A stretch of 64,000 nucleotides of DNA from Thiomicrorhabdus sp. (GTDB taxonomy: Bacteria; Pseudomonadota; Gammaproteobacteria; Thiomicrospirales; Thiomicrospiraceae). Made by a program: the position numbers and the translations under genes. Shown piece by piece: positions 46,058-56,053 of this stretch (position 1 is its first letter; each line of letters starts with the position of its first letter). The notes beneath the pieces are model-generated. The model worked only from the letters and a program-made list of their open reading frames with translations. It made no database searches and was not told the DNA's origin. Location of the stretch: NCBI RefSeq assembly GCF_963662555.1, contig NZ_OY759719.1, positions 2,190,985 to 2,254,984 of the forward strand, written 5' to 3'.

Positions 46058-46941
46058 TTGACACTCTTTAAGTTCATCACATCAGTGGCATTTTGCATTT
46101 GCCAATTTGACCAGGCCTGGTGAATTAATGTAGTTTGTTCGGTTTTATAGTCAGTATTTAAAAACTGTTTAACAGGTTGTACACCTCTTACCGCATTGGT
46201 TAAAAACAGCTCATCCGCTTGTTCAATATCAGCGAGTAAAATATTTTTTTCTTCCAGTTTCCAACCTAAATTTTGAAGCAGTCTATTGATGCTGTAACGT
46301 GTTGTGCCAGCAACGCCACTTTGAGTAATTTGCGGTGTAATAACGCTATTCTCTTTAATCAAATAAATATTCGATTGCGTGGCACAAACAATATGATCTT
46401 GTGCATTAACCATTAACCCTTCTTGAAACCCCTGGTTAGCCATCTCAGTTTTTGCCATTACATTTTCTAGACGATTTAAGGTTTTAACGCCAGCTAAAGA
46501 ACCCATACTTGCCATGGTTTGACATAAACCGACTGCCATAGGTGCCATTACAGGTAGTTCATTTTGTTTTATCTGAATAGGACTAGGTTTTATATAAAAA
46601 ATACAGTTCGGTTCTATATGTTCAGGCATTTGATACCCTGCACCACCAATGCCTCGAGTAATCACTATTTTTAGTACACAGTCTTTTACCGCATTTTTTT
46701 TAAAAAAATCATTTAACGCCACTTCAAGCCAATCGCTTAACTGCTCAATAGCTATTAGCGGCAAATCCAAAACCAGGCTACTATTTTTTATTCGCTGCCA
46801 ATGTGCAGACCAGTTTAAAACTTGTTTATTGACAACCAAAATAGTGGTAAAAAAACCATCGCCATACTGAATGCCCCTGTCTTGAACAGTAAGTTCTTGT
46901 TGTAGCTTGCCGTTTAACCAGTAAGTGGCTTGCAGCTCCAT
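46054..46941 (-). CDS. pabC: Aminodeoxychorismate lyase
   Basis: 295-residue fold-type IV PLP enzyme that converts 4-amino-4-deoxychorismate to p-aminobenzoate and pyruvate for folate. Markers: DRGIQYGDGFFTT near the N-terminus, the PLP lysine in GVKTLNRLENV, and TNAVRGVQPV. It overlaps mltG by 4 bases and pabB by 1, coupling both p-aminobenzoate steps. A 12-bp palindrome core (46110-46121) lies in the C-terminal part of the frame. Confidence 0.93.
   Translation of the reverse strand: MELQATYWLNGKLQQELTVQDRGIQYGDGFFTTILVVNKQVLNWSAHWQRIKNSSLVLDLPLIAIEQLSDWLEVALNDFFKKNAVKDCVLKIVITRGIGGAGYQMPEHIEPNCIFYIKPSPIQIKQNELPVMAPMAVGLCQTMASMGSLAGVKTLNRLENVMAKTEMANQGFQEGLMVNAQDHIVCATQSNIYLIKENSVITPQITQSGVAGTTRYSINRLLQNLGWKLEEKNILLADIEQADELFLTNAVRGVQPVKQFLNTDYKTEQTTLIHQAWSNWQMQNATDVMNLKSVK
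46110..46121. repeat. Palindrome core ACCAGGCCTGGT inside pabC
   Basis: Read in frame as part of an IHQAWSN segment, near the 3' end of pabC. Confidence 0.8.
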
Positions 46942-48413
46942 TAACAGCTACCTACTGTTTCTATAGGGGTTTCAAGGGCTTTAACTAACCCTTTGGCTTT
47001 ATGACGAGTCTCAGTTAATTCACTTTGAGCTTCAGAGTCAGCAACAATTCCTGCTCCTGCTCTAAACTGCACAATGGGATTACCGTTTTGTTCAAATTGA
47101 ATCATCGTACGAATCAAAATATTTAAATCTAATGAACCATCTATATTGATATAACCGAGCGAACCTGTATAAGCCTCTCTTGGCATTTGTTCTAATTCGG
47201 CCACTATTTGCATACAGCGTATTTTAGGGCAACCGGTAATGGTTCCACCTGGAAATAAAGCATGCACAATATCCAATGGTGATAAACCTTCTTGTAACTG
47301 CCCCCTTACATTTGAGACGATATGATGAACATGCTCATAGGTTTCAACAACCATCAACTCATTCACTTCAACCGTACCTGGTTGGCAAATTCTTCCTAAA
47401 TCATTACGCTCTAAATCAATCAACATAATGTGTTCAGCACGTTCTTTAGGGTGCTCTATTAACTCGGTGACTAGAGCTTTATCTGCTTGGGCATTTTCAC
47501 CACGTTTTCTTGTGCCAGCAATTGGGCGTGTTTCTACCCAAGGCTTTTGATATTTAACCAAACGTTCTGGCGATGAACTAATAATTTGCCAGGCCTGGTT
47601 ATCTAGATTTGATTGTTGTGAGCCTGTCTCAAAATGTGCTAAAGCCGCAAAAGGAGCTGGATTAGATTTACGTAATGCTCTATACACATCTAAGTAAGAG
47701 GTATTTTTTTCTAACTCTACTTGCCATTGACGCGACAGATTTACCTGAAATACATCACCTGCCAAGATATATTCTTTGATCGCTTCTACACCCGATAAAT
47801 ATTTTTGTTCCGGCTCTTCATGATCACTGTTCACTTTAACCGCTAAAACATCGTTATTAAGAGCTAAAGCATTGATTAAATCAGATTCTATTTCTGCTAA
47901 ACAGTGTTCAAACTCAGGCTCCGCAACCAGATACAAGTTTTGAGATGAATGTTCAAAAACAAGTCCAGCAGGAATGCGAGTAAGATTTGCTAAAGGAAAC
48001 TGTGATTTTGGAAGTTGTAAAACAGGTTCAACCACTTGAGCGTAATCATAGCTAAAATAGGCAAACCAACCACCAATAAAAGGCAGGTTTTCTCGGTTTT
48101 GAATATCAGGATTAATTTGAGAAAATTGAGCTTGAGCTTGGTTTATAAAGTTTTCTGCATCAGCTGGATTGGTTAGCTGAATAGTCTCTTGCGGATAAGC
48201 CATTAAAATATCAAATTCACCCAAACCACCTTTAGCCACGCTTTCTAATAAAAACGGGTAACGTGAAGGGTTTAATTGATGCAGTAAAGACAAATCAATA
48301 GATGGCGTTTTCAGATTTACCAGGCCTGGTAAATCTGAAAGCAAAATCTTGTTGATAATCGGCGATTGTGAACCCAAAGAGGTACTCGCCTGACTGTTGG
48401 CCGAAAAAGTCAT
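46941..48413 (-). CDS. pabB: Aminodeoxychorismate synthase component I
   Basis: 490-residue chorismate-binding enzyme making aminodeoxychorismate from chorismate and ammonia. Core signatures: SSSPERLV, PIAGTRKRG, ERAEHIMLIDLERNDLGR, PGGTITGCPK. PabB is favoured over TrpE by the adjacent pabC. A 32-bp perfect palindrome (48309-48340) lies in the N-terminal coding region and encodes the SDLPGLVNL segment; a second core copy is at 47588-47599. Its stop overlaps the pabC start by one base. Confidence 0.92.
   Translation of the reverse strand: MTFSANSQASTSLGSQSPIINKILLSDLPGLVNLKTPSIDLSLLHQLNPSRYPFLLESVAKGGLGEFDILMAYPQETIQLTNPADAENFINQAQAQFSQINPDIQNRENLPFIGGWFAYFSYDYAQVVEPVLQLPKSQFPLANLTRIPAGLVFEHSSQNLYLVAEPEFEHCLAEIESDLINALALNNDVLAVKVNSDHEEPEQKYLSGVEAIKEYILAGDVFQVNLSRQWQVELEKNTSYLDVYRALRKSNPAPFAALAHFETGSQQSNLDNQAWQIISSSPERLVKYQKPWVETRPIAGTRKRGENAQADKALVTELIEHPKERAEHIMLIDLERNDLGRICQPGTVEVNELMVVETYEHVHHIVSNVRGQLQEGLSPLDIVHALFPGGTITGCPKIRCMQIVAELEQMPREAYTGSLGYINIDGSLDLNILIRTMIQFEQNGNPIVQFRAGAGIVADSEAQSELTETRHKAKGLVKALETPIETVGSC
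47588..47599. repeat. Palindrome core CCAGGCCTGG inside pabB
   Basis: In-frame copy (GCCAGGCCTGGT) encoding a QAWQ-type segment of PabB. Confidence 0.75.
48309..48340. repeat. 32-bp perfect palindrome inside the pabB reading frame
   Basis: The core TACCAGGCCTGGTA (48318-48331) is extended on both sides by TTTCAGATT and its exact complement. It is the longest perfect copy in the window and lies in codons ~25-35 of pabB. Confidence 0.92.
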
Positions 48414-48520
48414 TTAATCTATAAACCGTTTAATTCTGATTTTCTAAGAAGATACAGTTTACTTGAGTTTTAGGCATTTTAAATAACAAAATTTCGACTA
48501 AATTCAATACCAAAACGGTT

Positions 48521-49759
48521 TTAAACTTTACCTAAAACTAAGGTTGCGTTAGTACCACCAAAGCCAAACGAGTTAGATAATGCATAATCAATTTTGGCAT
48601 CACGTGCACCCGTTGCTACATAATCTAAATCACAACCCTCTTCTGGGTTCTCTAAGTTGATTGTTGGCAGTAAGATTTGGTTTTTAATCGCTAATGCAGT
48701 AAAGACCGCTTCCATCGCACCTGCCGCACCTAAAGCATGACCAGTCATAGATTTAGTTGAGCTCATCGCTAAATTATAAGCGTGATCGCCAAACACAGTT
48801 TTAACAGCACCAGTTTCACAAACATCGCCAGCTGGAGTAGAAGTACCGTGAGCATTAATGTAGTTAATTTTGTTTGGGTCTAATTTTGCGTTATTTAATG
48901 CCGTTGCCATACAACGGGCAGCACCTTCACCACCTGCGGCTGGTAAAGTCATATGATAAGCGTCACCACTCATACCAAAACCTAATACTTCAGCATAAAT
49001 TGTTGCACCACGAGCTTTTGCATGTTCATACTCTTCAAGTACAACGGCTCCTGCTCCATCTGCTAGTACAAAACCATCACGGTCTTTATCCCAAGGACGA
49101 CTTGCAGCTTTAGGGTCATCATTACGGGTAGATAAGGCACGTGCTGCAGCAAAACCAGCTAAACCAAGTTCAGTAGTTGCATATTCTGCTCCACCAGCAA
49201 CCATCACATCAACATCGCCATATTCAATCATACGAGCTGAATCACCTATTGAATGAGTACCTGTTGCACAAGCAGTACCAATAGCCATATTTGGTCCTTT
49301 TAGACCAAACATAATAGAAAGGTTACCTGAGATCATATTGATGATTGAGCTTGGAACAAAGAAAGGTGAAACTCTTCTTGGGCCACCTTTTAACATCGCT
49401 TTATGTTGGGTTTCAATTGAACCAATACCGCCAATCCCCGACCCCATTGAGACACCAATGCGTGCTGCATTTTCATCTGTAATCTCTAATCCAGAATCTT
49501 TAATCGCTTGTGCACCAGCCGCAATACCATAATGAATAAAAGGGTCCATCTTTTTGGCTTCTTTAGGCACAATATATTGAGATACATCAAACCCTTTTAA
49601 TTCGCCACCAAACTTTACTGAAAAAGCATCAGTATCAAATTTTGTAAGGTAATCAATTCCACTATTACCCGCTAAAATATTTGACCAGTTTTCTTCAACA
49701 TTCAAACCAACGGCAGAAAGAACACCCAACCCTGTAATCACAACACGACGCTTAGACAA
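48521..49759 (-). CDS. fabF: 3-oxoacyl-ACP synthase II
   Basis: 412-residue condensing enzyme for fatty-acid elongation. The catalytic cysteine is in TACATGTHS and the two histidines are in [11 protein letters not shown] and [21 protein letters not shown] follows. Length is typical. It is downstream of acpP but separated by a strong terminator hairpin, so it may rely partly on read-through or its own promoter. pabB follows after 107 bases. Confidence 0.97.
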   Translation of the reverse strand: MSKRRVVITGLGVLSAVGLNVEENWSNILAGNSGIDYLTKFDTDAFSVKFGGELKGFDVSQYIVPKEAKKMDPFIHYGIAAGAQAIKDSGLEITDENAARIGVSMGSGIGGIGSIETQHKAMLKGGPRRVSPFFVPSSIINMISGNLSIMFGLKGPNMAIGTACATGTHSIGDSARMIEYGDVDVMVAGGAEYATTELGLAGFAAARALSTRNDDPKAASRPWDKDRDGFVLADGAGAVVLEEYEHAKARGATIYAEVLGFGMSGDAYHMTLPAAGGEGAARCMATALNNAKLDPNKINYINAHGTSTPAGDVCETGAVKTVFGDHAYNLAMSSTKSMTGHALGAAGAMEAVFTALAIKNQILLPTINLENPEEGCDLDYVATGARDAKIDYALSNSFGFGGTNATLVLGKV

Positions 49760-49888
49760 AATAGCACCCTCTTAGACTTTAAACATATAAATCAATTTAG
49801 ATTTATATCTAAATTTACTTTAAACCACAATCTCTTGACGTAGGTGAATATCTCACTTAAATATTCAAAAGGCTGTTTAACCAATATC

Positions 49889-49936
49889 TTTTTTTTGTAT
49901 TTAAATACAAAAAAAGCCGTTAAAAACGGCTTTTTT
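49889..49936. terminator. Tandem hairpins between acpP and fabF
   Basis: A palindromic TTTTTTTGTATTTAAATACAAAAAAA stretch adjoins a classical terminator (GCCGTT/AACGGC, loop AAA, flanked by A and T runs). It lies 40 bases after the acpP stop and likely lowers fabF expression relative to acpP. Confidence 0.8.
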
Positions 49937-49975
49937 AAGCGTTTGACTGATACTCAGTCAATTACTTGTTCTAAC

Positions 49976-50209
49976 TTACAGGTTAGCTTCAACGTAAGAA
50001 GTAGCTTGAGCTAGAGTAGAGATTTTTTCAGCTTCTTCATCAGGAATTTCGCAATCAAACTCTTCTTCTAGAGCCATTACTAATTCAACTGTATCTAAAG
50101 AATCCGCACCTAAGTCATCAACAAAAGACGCATCTGCTGTTACTTGATCTTCCTCTACACCTAATTGTTCAACTACGATTTTCTTTACGCGATCTTCGAT
50201 ACTGCTCAT
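49976..50209 (-). CDS. acpP: Acyl carrier protein
   Basis: 77 residues, strongly acidic, with the phosphopantetheine serine in [10 protein letters not shown] at the canonical position (about residue 37). An in-frame TTG at 50221 would extend the protein, but the ATG at 50209 has GGAG upstream and gives the conserved [11 protein letters not shown] start. It carries acyl chains for all the fab enzymes of this cluster and for PlsX. A terminator follows. Confidence 0.97.
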   Translation of the reverse strand: MSSIEDRVKKIVVEQLGVEEDQVTADASFVDDLGADSLDTVELVMALEEEFDCEIPDEEAEKISTLAQATSYVEANL

Positions 50210-50380
50210 GGAATTCTCCAATTTGTTTTTTTATGATAAAAATGAATGATTTAAATTTTGAACGTATTTTCCTCTTATCTTGCAAGATTTTCAAGCATTT
50301 AATGCTTTTTTGTTGATTTCTATCACGTTCAAATTACAAAAAAAATAATAACCTTATGATTTACAAGCCATTTGATTGGC

Positions 50381-51121
50381 TTATACCATGTACATACCAC
50401 CATTTACATTTAAAGTCTGGCCTGTAATGTATGAACCACCATCACCCGCTAAAAAAGTAACGGCTCTAGCAATATCTTCTGGTTGCCCAAGGCTTTGTAA
50501 TGGAATTTGAGCAGTTAATGCCGCTCTTTGTTCTTCAGGTAAATCTTTAGTCATGTCTGTATCAATAAAACCAGGAGCAATAGTATTTACAGTAATATTA
50601 CGGGCGCCCACTTCACGTGCTAATGACTTACTAAAACCAATAATCCCAGCCTTAGCTGCTGCATAGTTAGTTTGACCAGCGTTACCCATAACTCCAACAA
50701 CGGATGCGATGTTAATAATACGACCGCCTTTCGCTTTCATCATGCCGCGTAAACAAGCTTTACTCATACGATAAACTGAGCTCAAGTTAGTTTGAATAAT
50801 ATCATCCCACTCTTCGTCTTTCATTCTCATCAACAAGTTGTCACGAGTAATACCAGCGTTATTCACTAAGATAGTTGGCACACCAAACTCTTTGGTCACT
50901 TCAGCTAATACTTCAGTAATGGCCTCTGCATTGGTGACATTTAGACATTTACCTGCACCCAAAGCACCGGCTTGTGCCAAATAATCAGAGATTGCTTGGG
51001 CACCATTTTCAGAAGTTGCCGTACCAATCACCGTTGCACCCTGTGCAGCTAAATCTAAAGCAATGGCTTTACCTATTCCACGGCTTGCACCTGTTACAAA
51101 AGCCACTTTTCCTGTTAACAT
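50381..51121 (-). CDS. fabG: 3-oxoacyl-ACP reductase
   Basis: 246-residue NADPH-dependent short-chain reductase. TGASRGIG cofactor loop, NNAG motif (VNNAGITRD), and the catalytic triad around the Ser of IASVVG with YAAAKAG. The start is set at the ATG 51121 behind AAGGTGG; an in-frame GTG at 51130 is less likely. It follows fabD, and acpP follows after 171 bases. Confidence 0.97.
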   Translation of the reverse strand: MLTGKVAFVTGASRGIGKAIALDLAAQGATVIGTATSENGAQAISDYLAQAGALGAGKCLNVTNAEAITEVLAEVTKEFGVPTILVNNAGITRDNLLMRMKDEEWDDIIQTNLSSVYRMSKACLRGMMKAKGGRIINIASVVGVMGNAGQTNYAAAKAGIIGFSKSLAREVGARNITVNTIAPGFIDTDMTKDLPEEQRAALTAQIPLQSLGQPEDIARAVTFLAGDGGSYITGQTLNVNGGMYMV

Positions 51122-51224
51122 TTTTTCCACCTTGTTTTTTGCGTGCTTTATATTTCGTTTTATATAAAAAGCGAATGAAAAACTTTTTTACTTCAAATTA
51201 ATTTTAGATATTTTATAAAGTTGT

Positions 51225-52148
51225 TTATAAACTTGCTAGTGCTTTTTCTAGCGAAGCATTGTCAAACACTGGTTGCATACCCATTTTACGATCAATACGA
51301 CGATTCAATCCCATTAGTACTTTACCTGGCCCCAATTCATATAATGAATCAACACCTTGAGCTTTCATTGCATTTACAGTTTCTACCCATTGAACGGGGC
51401 GATACAACTGCTGAACCAACAACTCTTTAATTTCTTGAGGAGTTGTAGCCTGCTTAAAGTTAACATTGTGTAAAACAGGTACTGTAGGCATCACAATATC
51501 AACGCTTTCTAGTTTTGAAGCTAACTGTTCGGCAGCAGGCTTCATTAAAGAGCAGTGCGAAGGGACACTAACAGGTAATGGAACAACTCTTGAGGCACCC
51601 GCTTCTGTCGCTAGTTCCATAGCGGTATTGACTGCGGCTTTATTACCAGCAATAACGACCTGGCCTGGAGAATTGAAGTTAACTGCTTCAACCACACCTT
51701 GAGCTTGCTCACAAACACTAACAACCTGAGCATCTTCAAGACCAAGTACTGCGGCCATAGCACCTTCTCCTGCTGGCACGGCAGATTGCATAAGCTGACC
51801 GCGTAATGCCACTAAAGAGATACCTTGTTGTAAAGTCATAGCACCACTAGCAACCAAGGCTGTATATTCACCTAAAGAGTGGCCAGCCATAAATGCTGGA
51901 GCAACATCTTTTTGAGCTGTTAAAGTGCGGTAAACGGCAATACCAGACGCTAACATAGCTGGCTGAGTAATATCTGTTTGGTTTAATTTACCATCAGAGT
52001 CATTTTGTACAACATCCCAAAGATCGTAACCTAAAGCATCAGAGGCTTCAGCAAACACTTCATTAACTTGAGAATGAGATTCTGCTAATTCCGCAAGCAT
52101 CCCAACTGACTGCGACCCTTGACCTGGAAAAACGAATGCATATGACAT
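51225..52148 (-). CDS. fabD: Malonyl-CoA:ACP transacylase
   Basis: 307 residues. FPGQGSQ near the N-terminus, the catalytic Ser in AGHSLGEYTAL (about residue 92), and the catalytic His in VPSHCSLM. It loads malonyl groups onto AcpP for FabH and FabF. It is the fabH-fabD-fabG-acpP-fabF order of E. coli. Confidence 0.97.
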   Translation of the reverse strand: MSYAFVFPGQGSQSVGMLAELAESHSQVNEVFAEASDALGYDLWDVVQNDSDGKLNQTDITQPAMLASGIAVYRTLTAQKDVAPAFMAGHSLGEYTALVASGAMTLQQGISLVALRGQLMQSAVPAGEGAMAAVLGLEDAQVVSVCEQAQGVVEAVNFNSPGQVVIAGNKAAVNTAMELATEAGASRVVPLPVSVPSHCSLMKPAAEQLASKLESVDIVMPTVPVLHNVNFKQATTPQEIKELLVQQLYRPVQWVETVNAMKAQGVDSLYELGPGKVLMGLNRRIDRKMGMQPVFDNASLEKALASL

Positions 52149-52289
52149 ATTTTAAATTCCTATTACTTCTTATGACTTCTTATTCTTTTTCAAGCCAGCA
52201 AAGCAATAAAACTAACCGGCTCAACAATCACTGCACAATTCTTGCCAGGCTTATAAAACAAACCATAGCAGATAGCAGTGATTAATAAA

Positions 52290-53267
52290 TCAATACTTAA
52301 TTAAGGCAGAACCCCATGTAAAACCGCCACCAAAAGCTTCTAATAACAAGGTTTGGCCTCGCTGAATACGACCATCTCGAACCGCTTCATCTAACGCTAA
52401 CGGCACTGAGGCACTCGATGTATTTGCGTGTTTATTTACAGTAACAACGGTTTGATTATCAGTCAGCTTTAATTTTTTAGCTGTACCTTTAATAATTCTT
52501 AGGTTGGCCTGGTGAGGTACCAACCAATCAATATCTTCTTTTTGCATATTGTTGGCTTCTAAGGTTTCTGAAGCAATTCGGCTTAAAGTATTCACAGCCA
52601 TTTTAAACACTTCATTACCTTTCATTTGCATCGAACGCTCAGCAATAGCATCAGTCGTTGGCAATTTTGAAGGCCCAGAAGGTACATGAAGCAACTCATC
52701 ATATTGTCCATCTGCATGAATATGAGTGGATAAAATACCCGCCTCAGCAGAAGCTTCTAATATAACTGCACCAGCACCATCACCAAATAAGACACAGGTA
52801 TTGCGATCAGACCAGTCAGTTATGCGCGATAAGGTTTCTGCACCTACTACTAAAGCTCTTTTAGCCATCCCCGTTTTAACAAACTGATCAGCCACACTTA
52901 ATGCATACACAAAACCAGAACAAACGGCTTGCACATCAAATGCTGGACAACCATGGATATTTAGTCGGCTTTGAAGAAGACATGCTGTACTTGGAAAGAT
53001 TTTATCTGGTGTCGTCGTGGCAACAACAATTAAATCAATTGTGTTCGCATCAATCCCAGCCATATCAATCGCTCTTAATGAAGCTTGTTCAGCTAAATCA
53101 CAAGTCGTTTGACCATCTGCTGCAATATGTCGCTGCTCAATACCTGTACGCTCACGAATCCACTCATCGCTAGTCTCGACCATATTTTCTAGGTCTTTAT
53201 TCGTTAGGATCTTTTCTGGTAGGTAGCCGCCCGTACCAATAATACGGCTGTATATTTTTTGATTCAT
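52290..53267 (-). CDS. fabH: 3-oxoacyl-ACP synthase III
   Basis: 325 residues; starts fatty-acid synthesis by condensing acetyl-CoA with malonyl-ACP. The catalytic Cys is in QAVCSGF, His in VPHQANLRI, Asn in [12 protein letters not shown], and the [10 protein letters not shown] ending is conserved. It sits 113 bases after plsX and 141 before fabD on the same strand. Confidence 0.97.
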   Translation of the reverse strand: MNQKIYSRIIGTGGYLPEKILTNKDLENMVETSDEWIRERTGIEQRHIAADGQTTCDLAEQASLRAIDMAGIDANTIDLIVVATTTPDKIFPSTACLLQSRLNIHGCPAFDVQAVCSGFVYALSVADQFVKTGMAKRALVVGAETLSRITDWSDRNTCVLFGDGAGAVILEASAEAGILSTHIHADGQYDELLHVPSGPSKLPTTDAIAERSMQMKGNEVFKMAVNTLSRIASETLEANNMQKEDIDWLVPHQANLRIIKGTAKKLKLTDNQTVVTVNKHANTSSASVPLALDEAVRDGRIQRGQTLLLEAFGGGFTWGSALIKY

Positions 53268-53380
53268 ATTTTTATTATCTGCTTAAACAGTCAACGTAAC
53301 TGGTAACAATACAACAAAAGACGGGGTTAAGTCACCAAAATTCAACTTAAATTTTGGCAAATTAACACGCCGTCTTTAGA

Positions 53381-54415
53381 TTATGAGTGAGTTTCTGTTT
53401 GCTTAGTTTGGTTTTCTAAAAAGTGAGAAACCTCTGCAGAAATTAACTCAGGAACGTTTTTGATTACTTCTAATCGTGCTTCAGTTATTGCATGAAAAAA
53501 TGAAAACTGGTCTGCACCACCATGACTTTTAATTACTATTTTACGAAGCCCTAACAATGAAGCTCCGTTATAACGACGTGGGTCAACTTTGCTTTTAAAA
53601 GACTTTAAAACTGGGTAAGCAATAATAGCAACTAACTTGGTTAACAAGTTTTTTGTAAATGCCTCTTTTAGATAAAAAGAAATCATCTTTGCCACACCTT
53701 CACTGGCTTTCAGAGCAATATTGCCGTCAAACCCATCACACGCCACAACATCCGTATCACCTTTATAAATGTCATCGCCTTCCACATAACCAATATAGTT
53801 AATAGAAGTACCATTTAAAAGTTGGTGTGCATCCTTAATTCGCTGATGACCCTTAATCTCTTCTTCACCAATATTAAGTAAGCCAACACGTGGATGTGGA
53901 TTGTCATCTACCGCCTGAGTCAGAACCGAACCCATTAGAGCAAACTGCATTAAGTTTTCACCCGTACAACCAACATTTGCACCCAAATCTAAAACATGAA
54001 CATGACCTTTCATGGTTGGCATTGATGTACAAATTGCTGGGCGATCAATTCCTGGAATAGTCTTAAGAACAAATTTGGCCACAGCCATTAAAGCACCGGT
54101 ATTACCTGCACTGACGCACGCTTGAGCTTCATCATCCTTAACTAAGTTTAGGGCGATACGCATTGACGATTGACGTTTATTTCTTAAAGCTTTGGAAGGT
54201 AAATCATCCATTTCAACAACTTGGTCAGCATGTTGAATGGTAATACGAGAGGCATCATATTGATGTTTGGCTAGCTCAGCTTCAATCAAAGATTGTTGGC
54301 CAACTAAAACAATGTGAAGATCAGGATATGCATTGAGAGCATCTATTGAAGCAGGAACTGTGACCACTAGACCGTGGTCACCGCCCATTGCATCAATGGC
54401 AATTTTAATAGCCAA
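53381..54415 (-). CDS. plsX: Phosphate acyltransferase
   Basis: 344 residues; makes acyl-phosphate from acyl-ACP for PlsY in phosphatidic-acid synthesis. The N-terminal IAIDAMGGDHG, SAGNTGALMA and DGFDGNIALK segments are characteristic. It starts 6 bases after the rpmF stop, so it is coupled to rpmF as in E. coli. It has a polar C-terminal tail (ENQTKQTETHS). Confidence 0.96.
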   Translation of the reverse strand: MAIKIAIDAMGGDHGLVVTVPASIDALNAYPDLHIVLVGQQSLIEAELAKHQYDASRITIQHADQVVEMDDLPSKALRNKRQSSMRIALNLVKDDEAQACVSAGNTGALMAVAKFVLKTIPGIDRPAICTSMPTMKGHVHVLDLGANVGCTGENLMQFALMGSVLTQAVDDNPHPRVGLLNIGEEEIKGHQRIKDAHQLLNGTSINYIGYVEGDDIYKGDTDVVACDGFDGNIALKASEGVAKMISFYLKEAFTKNLLTKLVAIIAYPVLKSFKSKVDPRRYNGASLLGLRKIVIKSHGGADQFSFFHAITEARLEVIKNVPELISAEVSHFLENQTKQTETHS

Positions 54416-54421
54416 GATATA

Positions 54422-54598
54422 TTACGCCTTATCTTGAACTACTTTTTTACCTTTGTAGTAACCGTCTGCAGTTACGTGGTGACGACGGTGAACTTCACCA
54501 GTAGTCTCATCTACAGTTAACGCAGGTGCACCAAGTGCATCATGTGAACGACGCATACCACGTCTTGAAGGTGTTTTACGACTTTTTTGAACTGCCAT
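54422..54598 (-). CDS. rpmF: 50S ribosomal protein bL32
   Basis: 58 residues, very basic: [20 protein letters not shown] at the start, then a [12 protein letters not shown] core and a GKKVVQDKA end. This is the zinc-free (C-minus) form with no cysteines. The GGAG-type ribosome site (AGGAGATTGCC) precedes the ATG. It lies between yceD and plsX, the near-universal gammaproteobacterial order. Confidence 0.97.
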   Translation of the reverse strand: MAVQKSRKTPSRRGMRRSHDALGAPALTVDETTGEVHRRHHVTADGYYKGKKVVQDKA

Positions 54599-54628
54599 GG
54601 CAATCTCCTAAGTTTATAATCTTAAATT

Positions 54629-55165
54629 CTATTTCTTTAACTCTTGCAACATCGCAAAAGGATTCGGCTTTTGGGTGGTGTCATCAACATCACCCTGCTG
54701 ATTTTCAGCATCTGTTTTTTGTGAAGCCCCCTTAAACTCAGGAAGAGAACGACTTTCATCAACAGGAGCCATTGGCACGGTTAATAAAAGTTCTTCTTCT
54801 ACTAACTCAAACAGTGAGATTTTTTCACCGTCAAGCTCGTAAACTTCAACATCTGCTGGTAAATCTTGTGTTAACGCCAGCGTTTCTGTAAACACACCTT
54901 TCATTTCAGTGGCTACAGGCAAGTCAAATGATTCCAAAGAACGCTGACATTGCAAATTCAAACTGGTTTCTAATTTCATGGTAAAGGCAGGAAATCTTAG
55001 CACTTTATCATAAAAAAATTCTATCTGAACATCGACCTCTCGATCGGCTTCATTAACCACTTCAACCAAGCGTTTTAGGCGGCTTTGATTGACTCGACCA
55101 GTAAATCGTTTATTATGATTTACCGAGTAAATAGGATCAATGAAATCAGGTAGCTTATTAAACAT
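54629..55165 (-). CDS. yceD: YceD (DUF177) family protein, 23S rRNA accumulation protein
   Basis: 178 residues. The DUF177 features are the LQCQRSLE segment (one cysteine instead of the usual CxxC) and the C-terminal QKPNPFAMLQELKK, matching E. coli YceD. In E. coli and plants DUF177 proteins affect 23S rRNA levels. First gene of the yceD-rpmF-plsX-fab unit. The promoter lies so close that the mRNA leader would be only about 1-3 bases. Confidence 0.9.
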   Translation of the reverse strand: MFNKLPDFIDPIYSVNHNKRFTGRVNQSRLKRLVEVVNEADREVDVQIEFFYDKVLRFPAFTMKLETSLNLQCQRSLESFDLPVATEMKGVFTETLALTQDLPADVEVYELDGEKISLFELVEEELLLTVPMAPVDESRSLPEFKGASQKTDAENQQGDVDDTTQKPNPFAMLQELKK

Positions 55166-55173
55166 AGGCGCGA

Positions 55174-55202
55174 ATCATACTCGGACAGCCTTAAGAAGTC
55201 AA
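55174..55202 (-). promoter_or_regulatory. Sigma70 promoter of the yceD-rpmF-fab operon
   Basis: On the minus strand: -35 TTGACT (55197-55202), a 17-base spacer, -10 TATGAT (55174-55179) followed by TCGCGCC. It matches the consensus at 5 of 6 positions in both boxes. Confidence 0.8.
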
Positions 55203-55370
55203 AAAAAACTCTGTAAATAGTGTAAAAAAGTGGATATTTTTTAAATGCTTAGGCTTGTTACGCTTCAAGGATAAATATTCAACATCGGTTTTACGACTTT
55301 TAACCTTAAAAACAACCTGTTACAAACACCCTAAACATAAGACAATTAAAACAAAAAACTGAGCCAAAAC

Positions 55371-56003
55371 ATGGATATAAATCAAAATAATGAGACAAAA
55401 TTGCAAACATTACCTCAAGTTGTTCTTGGCTCAACCTCTCCCTTTAGAAAACAACTACTAGACAAGTTGCACATCCCTTTCATTCAAGATGCCCCAGAAA
55501 TTGATGAGACACCACTTAAAACTGAGACACCAAAAGAGATGGTTTTAAGACTTGCACATGAAAAAGCCAAAGTCTTTAAAGATAAATACCCACAACACAT
55601 TATTATTAGCTCTGACCAATGTGCCGTATTTAACAACCAACCCATTGGTAAACCGCACACTGTAGAAAATGCCATTCAACAACTAACAAGCTTTAGTAAC
55701 CACCAAATTACTTTTTTTACAGGCCTGGTAGTAAGCAATACTCAAACTGGTAAAACCTATGAATACTTAGATACAACCATTGTGCACTTTAGAGACTTAT
55801 CTAAAGAAGTCATTAGGAACTATATCGAGATTGAGCAACCACTTAAGTGTGCGGGAAGCTTTAAATCAGAAGGGTTGGGTGTAGCCCTTTTTAAACAAAT
55901 AGACAGCAGAGACCCAAATGCGTTAATTGGCTTACCTCTTATGGCATTAACGGATATCTTTTATGAAATGGGCTTTGCGTTACCGCAAAAACCAAACCAA
56001 TAA
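55371..56003 (+). CDS. Maf family nucleotide pyrophosphatase (7-methyl-GTP type)
   Basis: 210 residues. The Maf fold with LGSTSPFRKQLL near the N-terminus, SSDQCAVFN (catalytic Asp region) and SFKSEGLG, the YceF-subfamily form (SEG rather than AGGY). It hydrolyses modified nucleoside triphosphates such as m7GTP. A partial palindrome (ACAGGCCTGGTA, near 55719) is read in frame as TGLVV. It is divergent from yceD, a typical position. Confidence 0.9.
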   Translation: MDINQNNETKLQTLPQVVLGSTSPFRKQLLDKLHIPFIQDAPEIDETPLKTETPKEMVLRLAHEKAKVFKDKYPQHIIISSDQCAVFNNQPIGKPHTVENAIQQLTSFSNHQITFFTGLVVSNTQTGKTYEYLDTTIVHFRDLSKEVIRNYIEIEQPLKCAGSFKSEGLGVALFKQIDSRDPNALIGLPLMALTDIFYEMGFALPQKPNQ

Positions 56004-56053
56004 ACCTTCTAAACGAACCGTTAAAGACATTAGTCTTAAGCTACAAAAGGTTT

